Assembly (NCBI GenBank): GCA_020631315.1
Contig: JAHDHM010000036.1
Location: 1 to 13,250, forward strand
Direction: 5' to 3'
Length of the DNA stretch: 13,250 nucleotides
Source: Acidimicrobiales bacterium
GTDB taxonomy: Bacteria; Actinomycetota; Acidimicrobiia; Acidimicrobiales; Poriferisodaliceae
Shown piece by piece: positions 8,936-13,250 of the stretch. The notes under the pieces are model-generated. The model searched no databases, had not been told where the DNA came from, and was given only the letters and a program-made list of their open reading frames with translations. Position 1 is the stretch's first letter. The number at the start of each line of letters is the position of its first letter. Position numbers and translations under genes: made by a program.

Positions 8936-9820
8936 ATGAGCACCACCACGCCCGACCACCGGTTCGAGGACGTCGCGTCCGTGCGGCAGATGTTGCGCGA
9001 CGTCGACTATCTGGCCGACGACGGCATCGCCAGCGTCGCCTTCCTCGCCGACCGGCTCCAGAAGCCGGTGCTCGTCGAGGGCCCTGCCGGTACCGGCAAG
9101 ACCCAGCTGGCCAAGTCGGTGGCCGACATGATCGGTGCTCGCCTCATCCGTCTGCAGTGCTACGAGGGTCTCGACGAGGCCAAGGCGCTGTACGAGTGGA
9201 ACTACAAGAAGCAGCTCCTGCGCATCCAGGCCGAGCGTTCGGCTGATGGTGCCGACGAGTGGTCAGAGCTCCACGACGACCTCTTCAGCGACGAGTTCCT
9301 CATGACCCGTCCGCTGCTGGAGGCCATCCGGGCCGAGGACCCCGTCGTGCTGCTCATCGACGAGATCGACCGCGTCGAGGTCGAGACCGAGGCCCTGCTC
9401 CTCGAGATCCTCTCCGAGTACCAGGTGTCGATCCCCGAGCTCGGCACCGTCACCGCGTCGCAGATCCCGCTGGTGTTCCTCACCTCGAACAACACCCGTG
9501 AGCTGTCCGAGGCACTGAAGCGTCGCTGCCTCTACCTCCACCTCGACTACCCGGACATGGACCGCGAGAAGGAGATCGTCGTCACCAAGGTCGACGGCAT
9601 CTCCGACCACCTCGCCGACCAGGTGGCCCGCATCGTCCGCTCGATCCGCAACCTCGAGCTGAAGAAGTCGCCGTCGGTGTCCGAGACCCTCGACTGGGCC
9701 CGCACCCTGGTGCTGCTCGGCATCGAGTCGATCGACGCAGAGCAGGCCAAGGAGACCCTCCACATCCTGCTCAAGTACCAGACCGACATCGAGAAGGCGA
9801 CGAAGGAACTCTCCGACTGA
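8936..9820 (+). CDS. MoxR-type AAA+ ATPase (CoxD-like)
   Basis: A 294-residue cytosolic AAA+ ATPase of the MoxR group, close in style to CoxD-like members. Walker A is GPAGTGKT (49-56), Walker B is VVLLIDEIDR (137-146), sensor 1 is LTSNN (182-186), the arginine-finger region is ALKRRCLY (193-200), and a sensor-2-like segment is SETLDWAR (249-256). MoxR ATPases generally work with a VWA protein to activate or assemble other proteins, as in metal loading of CO dehydrogenase or methanol dehydrogenase. That matches the VWA gene immediately downstream. The ATG at 8936 has a CGGAG ribosome-binding site about 10 bases upstream. The stop codon lies in the loop of a hairpin that overlaps a GGAG before the next gene. 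The client protein is not visible here. Confidence 0.92.
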   Translation: MSTTTPDHRFEDVASVRQMLRDVDYLADDGIASVAFLADRLQKPVLVEGPAGTGKTQLAKSVADMIGARLIRLQCYEGLDEAKALYEWNYKKQLLRIQAERSADGADEWSELHDDLFSDEFLMTRPLLEAIRAEDPVVLLIDEIDRVEVETEALLLEILSEYQVSIPELGTVTASQIPLVFLTSNNTRELSEALKRRCLYLHLDYPDMDREKEIVVTKVDGISDHLADQVARIVRSIRNLELKKSPSVSETLDWARTLVLLGIESIDAEQAKETLHILLKYQTDIEKATKELSD

Positions 9821-9830
9821 TCGTCGGAGA
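9810..9830 (+). promoter_or_regulatory. Hairpin at the MoxR stop codon, overlapping a GGAG before the CoxE-like gene
   Basis: An 8-bp perfect stem is formed by TCTCCGAC (9810-9817) and GTCGGAGA (9823-9830), with the loop TGATC holding the TGA stop of the MoxR gene. The right arm includes a GGAG (9826-9829), while a second site, AGAGG (9831-9835), lies free just after it and has better spacing. Ribosomes finishing the first gene would melt the stem. It could therefore couple translation of the two genes or set their ratio. No T-run follows, so termination is less likely. Confidence 0.5.
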
Positions 9831-9835
9831 AGAGG
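9831..9835 (+). promoter_or_regulatory. Ribosome-binding site of the CoxE-like VWA gene
   Basis: AGAGG lies six bases before the ATG at 9842, which supports that start. It directly follows the hairpin at the MoxR stop codon. Confidence 0.6.
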
Positions 9836-9841
9836 CACCTC

Positions 9842-11278
9842 ATGCTCGACCTGCTGTCCGGCTTCATCGTCGAACTCCGCCGCGCCGGCCTGCCCGTCGC
9901 CTTGACGGAGAACCTCGACGCGATGGAGGCGATGCGCCACATCCCGATCGAGGACCGCGAGGCCTTCAAGTACGCACTGGCGACCACGCTGGTGAAGAAC
10001 GACAGCCACTGGAAGGCCTTCGAGACGGTCTTCGAGGTCTACTTCAGCCATCGCGGCCCGCAGTACAACGTGGGCGACGAGAACGCCGAACTGTCGGACC
10101 TGGAGGACTGGCTCCAGGAACAGATGGAGCAGATGCAGCAGCAGGGCGAGGGTGGCGCCGGTGGTGGCGACATGGATCCCGAGCAGCTCGCCGAGATGCT
10201 CTACCGGGCGATGATGCAGGGCGACGAAGCCATGATGCGGGCGATGGCCCGGGCCGCCGTCACGAAGTACGCCGGCATGGAGCCAGGACGCCCGGTCGGC
10301 GGCACGTACTACCTGTATCGCACACTGCGGAACCTCGACCTCGAGGCCATGCTCGAACGGCTGATGGACGAGTCGCAGCAGAACTCGGCCGAGAACCAGA
10401 CCGATCTCGAGCAGCGTCTCCAGCGTGAGGAGTTCGAGCACCGGATCGACGATCTCAAGAAGGAGATCGAGGCGGAGATTCGTCGTCGTCTGGTCGCCGA
10501 CCGTGGTGTCGAGGCGATGGCGAAGACCCTGCGCAAGCCGCTGCCCGAAGACGTCGACTTCATGCACGCCAGCCGTGAGGAGATGGCGGCGATCCGCAAG
10601 TCGATCCAGCCGCTCACCCGCAAGCTGGCTGCACGTCTGGCCCGCAAGCGTCGGAACAAACGTCGTGGCCCGCTCGACTTCCGTTCGACGGTCCGTGCCT
10701 CGCTCAGCTACGGCGGTGTCCCGGCCGAGCCCAAGTTCAAGTTCCCTCGTCCGAACAAGCCCGAGCTCATCGTGGTGGCCGACATCTCCGGCTCGGTTGC
10801 TGCGTTCGCCCGCTTCACCCTCCACCTCGTCTACGCGCTGTCGTCGCAGTTCTCGAAGGTGCGCTCGTTCGTCTTCATCGACGGGATCGACGAGGTCACC
10901 CACCTGTTCCAGGGCGAGGAGGACATCGGCCGTGCCGTCCATCGGGTCAACACCGAGGCCGACGTCATCTGGGTCGACGGCCACTCCGACTACGGACACG
11001 CCTTCGAGGTGTTCTGGAACAACTGGGGCAACGAGATCAACCCGAAGTCCACGGTGATCTTCCTCGGCGACGCCCGGAACAACTACCACGTGACCAACTC
11101 GTGGGTCGTGAAGGAAGCTCGGAAGAAGGCCCGTCACGTGTTCTGGCTGAACCCGGAGCCGAAGTCCTATTGGGACACCGGTGACTCGGTCATCAGCGAG
11201 TACGGCAACCACTGCGACGGCGTCTTCGAGTGTCGCAATCTCCGCCAGTTGGAGCGCTTCGTCGACCACCTGGCGTGA
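9842..11278 (+). CDS. CoxE-like VWA-domain protein, partner of the MoxR ATPase
   Basis: A 478-residue cytosolic protein with no signal peptide. The N-terminal half is largely helical and charged: it has a Gln/Met-rich stretch at 90-102, a Gly-rich turn at 102-109, a long helix-prone segment at 175-235 (likely coiled coil), and a very basic patch ARLARKRRNKRRG at 264-276. The C-terminal VWA domain of CoxE type starts near 305. Its metal site shows DISGS at 314-318 and Asp410 in FLGDARNN; the middle ligand, usually Thr, appears to be Ser382 in GHSDYGHAF. Family members pair with MoxR/CoxD ATPases, and the gene sits 21 bases after one, so the two very likely work as a unit. The client is unknown. 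The CO dehydrogenase subunits that give the family its name are absent from the window. Confidence 0.88.
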   Translation: MLDLLSGFIVELRRAGLPVALTENLDAMEAMRHIPIEDREAFKYALATTLVKNDSHWKAFETVFEVYFSHRGPQYNVGDENAELSDLEDWLQEQMEQMQQQGEGGAGGGDMDPEQLAEMLYRAMMQGDEAMMRAMARAAVTKYAGMEPGRPVGGTYYLYRTLRNLDLEAMLERLMDESQQNSAENQTDLEQRLQREEFEHRIDDLKKEIEAEIRRRLVADRGVEAMAKTLRKPLPEDVDFMHASREEMAAIRKSIQPLTRKLAARLARKRRNKRRGPLDFRSTVRASLSYGGVPAEPKFKFPRPNKPELIVVADISGSVAAFARFTLHLVYALSSQFSKVRSFVFIDGIDEVTHLFQGEEDIGRAVHRVNTEADVIWVDGHSDYGHAFEVFWNNWGNEINPKSTVIFLGDARNNYHVTNSWVVKEARKKARHVFWLNPEPKSYWDTGDSVISEYGNHCDGVFECRNLRQLERFVDHLA

Positions 11279-11315
11279 GCACGCTCGTCGGCGCATTGCG
11301 ATTCGACGACGATTC

Positions 11316-11333
11316 CCGGGGCTGCAGCCCCGG
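11316..11333 (+). terminator. GC-rich perfect palindrome after the CoxE-like gene
   Basis: CCGGGGCTGCAGCCCCGG is an 18-base perfect palindrome, able to form a 7-bp stem with a TGCA loop. It stands 38 bases after the CoxE-like stop, in the 85-base gap before the next lipoprotein gene. There is no T-run after it, so it would be a U-less terminator of the kind proposed in actinobacteria, an RNA-stabilising hairpin, or a protein-binding site. Confidence 0.4.
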
Positions 11334-11363
11334 CCGTGACCGTCTCGACAAGACTCACACTCT

Positions 11364-12227
11364 GTGGTGGGTGACTTCCGCGCCGTGACGAAACAGTGCT
11401 GTTGGCTGATCGCCGTCAGCCTCGTCGTCGCGGCCTGCAGCGTGGACACGGTGCGCGAGGACCTCGCAGCGTCGTTCGAGCGTCCCGAGGTGACCGAGCG
11501 CTTCGAGGACCCCGAGACCGAGGACGACACCGCGGAGGACAGCACGCCGTCGGACGACGAGGACGAGGACGAGGACGACGGCAGCCGCGCCGGCGTGGAG
11601 TTCCGTGCGCCGCTGGACCCCCTCGAAGGGCTGCGACCCTCCGGCGGCGGCGGTGACGACGACGCCACCGATGGCGTGGCCGACCTCACCGGCGAGGGCG
11701 AGTGGACCACGATCGCCTCGGTCAACGGTGCCGAAGTGTCGATCACCGCAGAGCTGGAACTCGACCTGTTCGAGCTCGAGGACACCCAGCTCGTCGGGCT
11801 GGGCATCCTCACCGAGTCCGAAGTCGACGTGCCGCGCGACACCCGCTGGTTCCGTGTCGACGGTGCGTTGCACTGGGATCTGCCGAACACGTCGTGTGCT
11901 CCGTCCTCTGAAGTCGACGGCTGCGAGATCTCGTTGGCGACCGATGGCTCCGTGGTCGGTCTCGGCTCGCTCGAGGGCAACGCACTCACGGCCTCTCTCA
12001 GTTGGCGAACGCTCGGCCGCAACGACGAACCGGGTGTCCCCGAACTCGAGGTCGTCGTGATCGACGCCCGAGGCGAGCGGATCACCCACATGGTCGATGC
12101 GCTGCGGGTGTCGGCCGAGGCTGCGTTCATCGACTGGGAGTTCCGGATCGAGGTCGACGGCGGGCCGCGTCCGTTCACCGCCATCGGTGCCGAGGGCAGC
12201 GGCACGCTGCGTTTCGACCGGCGTTGA
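11364..12227 (+). CDS. Small lipoprotein of unknown family, paralogue A
   Basis: A 287-residue secreted lipoprotein that I do not recognise. It has a signal peptide with lipobox VVAAC, Cys25 if translation starts at the GTG at 11364, or Cys18 from the in-frame GTG at 11385. A GTG at 11367 is also possible, and none has a clear ribosome-binding site. Residues 40-75 are a strongly acidic spacer (DDEDEDEDD at 64-72), followed by a Gly/Asp-rich segment to about 110. The folded part (about 110-287) is beta-rich, with two cysteines, C178 and C187, that probably form a disulfide. This part aligns without gaps to the next gene product from the first of these cysteines onward, so the two are probably old tandem duplicates. 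It follows the CoxE-like gene on the same strand after an 85-base gap with a palindrome. Confidence 0.75.
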   Translation: MVGDFRAVTKQCCWLIAVSLVVAACSVDTVREDLAASFERPEVTERFEDPETEDDTAEDSTPSDDEDEDEDDGSRAGVEFRAPLDPLEGLRPSGGGGDDDATDGVADLTGEGEWTTIASVNGAEVSITAELELDLFELEDTQLVGLGILTESEVDVPRDTRWFRVDGALHWDLPNTSCAPSSEVDGCEISLATDGSVVGLGSLEGNALTASLSWRTLGRNDEPGVPELEVVVIDARGERITHMVDALRVSAEAAFIDWEFRIEVDGGPRPFTAIGAEGSGTLRFDRR

Positions 12228-12235
12228 GGAGCTGC

Positions 12236-12258
12236 GCCGCGCTGACGAACTCCGCGGC
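12236..12258 (+). other. Weak inverted repeat between the two paralogous lipoprotein genes
   Basis: GCCGCG (12236-12241) and CGCGGC (12253-12258) can pair around an 11-base loop. A TTGACG that resembles a -35 box follows at 12259-12264, but no -10 box is seen at the right distance. In DNA of this GC content a 6-bp dyad is easily chance, so the call is tentative. Confidence 0.2.
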
Positions 12259-12292
12259 TTGACGACCCGGTCTCGCGGTCGACGAGTCCGAT

Positions 12293-13023
12293 GTGCGTCC
12301 ACTCGTGCTCGTCCTCCTCGCGTTCGTCAGCGCGTGCGCGCCCGGCGAGGCGCAGCTCGAACGCTTCGAACGCCGAGGTGACGGCGGGGAGGGTGTCACG
12401 GAGCTCGACGGTGGTGTCGAGATGGTCACGGCCACGTCGATCGTGGTCCGACCGGTCGGTGCCGCCCGTTTCGACCTCGACGAGGTGGACGACACCTCCG
12501 AACAGCCGACGATCCAGGTGCTCGGCGAGTGGACGGAGCAGGTCGAGACCGAGGACTACTCGGCGGTCGTGCGCATCGAACTGGCCGCGGAAGCCACGCC
12601 GCTGTCATCACTCGAGGGTGAGGATGCGGCGTCGTATCAGTTGGACGGCCGGTTCTCGATCGACACGGCATCGATCGAGTGCACGTCGCATCGAGCCCGG
12701 ACCAGCTGTGGCGCCACCGGCGTGGTCGATGCGTCTGTCACCGGACTGCTGTCGATCGTCGAGGACGACGCCACGCTGCGCCTCGGGTGGCACTCGTTCG
12801 GCATGGAACCCGAGCCGGCGCGGCCCGAGATCACGTTCGCAGCGTGGCCGACGACCGGACGATCGACGGCGCTCATGGTGCATCACTCCGACGTGATGGC
12901 CACAGCGATCGAGCAGGCGGGTCTCGTGGGCGGGATCGTGCAGATGCCGTCGTGGCCCGCTGATGTGCGCGAGCTGGAGTCACCGACCGGTTCAGGTCGG
13001 GTCTGGATCGTGACGCCGGACCG

Positions 13024-13027
<4 letters not shown>
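12293..13027 (+). CDS. Small lipoprotein of unknown family, paralogue B
   Basis: A 244-residue secreted lipoprotein without a recognised family. The GTG at 12293 gives a very short signal peptide with the lipobox FVSAC and lipidated Cys15; no ribosome-binding site of note precedes it. A polar linker runs to about 60, and a beta-rich domain covers about 72-244. C130 and C139 are nine residues apart, as in the preceding gene product. From C139 onward the two proteins align without a gap for 45 residues (D-x-S-V-x-G-L-x-S, then T-x-x-L-x-W, then E-P-x-x-P-E), with about a third identical by my hand count. It lacks the acidic spacer of its neighbour. It lies 65 bases after that gene and ends 12 bases before the convergent DAHP synthase. 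Confidence 0.75.

Positions 13028-13250
<223 letters not shown>

Noticed and set aside
9263..12205. A 980-codon open frame on the minus strand, across the MoxR, CoxE-like and lipoprotein genes
   Set aside because: It lies antisense to genes with clear domains. Its translation is low-complexity and rich in Arg, Ser, Val, Asp and Leu, as expected from the GC-skewed third positions of the genes opposite. No motif is recognisable.
12259..12287. A promoter for lipoprotein B with TTGACG as the -35 box
   Set aside because: No TANNNT-like -10 box is found 16 to 19 bases downstream, so half a promoter is not enough.

Overview
The window is about 13 kb of very GC-rich, densely coded chromosome. The codon use, the many actinobacterial lipoproteins, a class II DAHP synthase tail, a full-length Obg with a C-terminal OCT domain, and promoters that appear to start transcription on the start codon itself all point to an actinomycete. 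An Acidimicrobiia/Ilumatobacter-like lineage is my best guess, but this is inferred from protein style only; no rRNA is present.

Layout: (1) 29-1687 minus, a VWA-domain lipoprotein. Bases 1-28 are too short to assign. (2) 1688-1919, a divergent intergenic region holding a short tandem repeat array and a probable leaderless promoter. (3) 1920-4240 plus, obg and proB, overlapping by one base. (4) 4244-4828 minus, a PilZ-type c-di-GMP-binding protein, convergent with proB after 3 bp and divergent from (5) 4862-6223 plus, a Ser/Thr/Glu-rich beta-propeller-like lipoprotein. (6) 6242-7537 minus, a CbxX/CfxQ (SpoVK-like) AAA+ ATPase with an N-terminal TerB-like region. (7) 7651-8904 plus, proA with its own probable leaderless promoter, followed by (8) a MoxR-type AAA ATPase (8936-9820) and (9) a CoxE-like VWA protein (9842-11278). 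(10) 11364-12227 and 12293-13027 plus, two small lipoproteins that align as diverged paralogues. (11) 13040 to the window end, minus, the C-terminus of a class II DAHP synthase. No gene-free stretch exceeds 300 bases; I see no tRNA, rRNA, insertion sequence or CRISPR array.

How it fits together: ProB and ProA catalyse the first two steps of proline synthesis from glutamate, but here they lie 3.4 kb apart with three unrelated genes between them. Obg is the ribosome-assembly GTPase often found beside proB. MoxR and the CoxE-like VWA protein form a classic ATPase plus metal-ion-dependent adhesion partner module, thought to act as a chaperone or metal-insertion machine for an unidentified client; no CO dehydrogenase or methanol dehydrogenase genes are in view. 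Four lipoproteins and the PilZ protein suggest a cell-envelope theme for the accessory genes, without a proven link among them.

The most interesting signals are the 27-bp repeat array with internal dyads just upstream of the obg promoter, the matched leaderless promoters of obg and proA, the hairpin around the MoxR stop codon that overlaps a possible ribosome-binding site of the CoxE-like gene, the two paralogous lipoproteins of unknown family, and the TerB-like/AAA+ fusion. I did not find a clear, wholly new multi-gene system.
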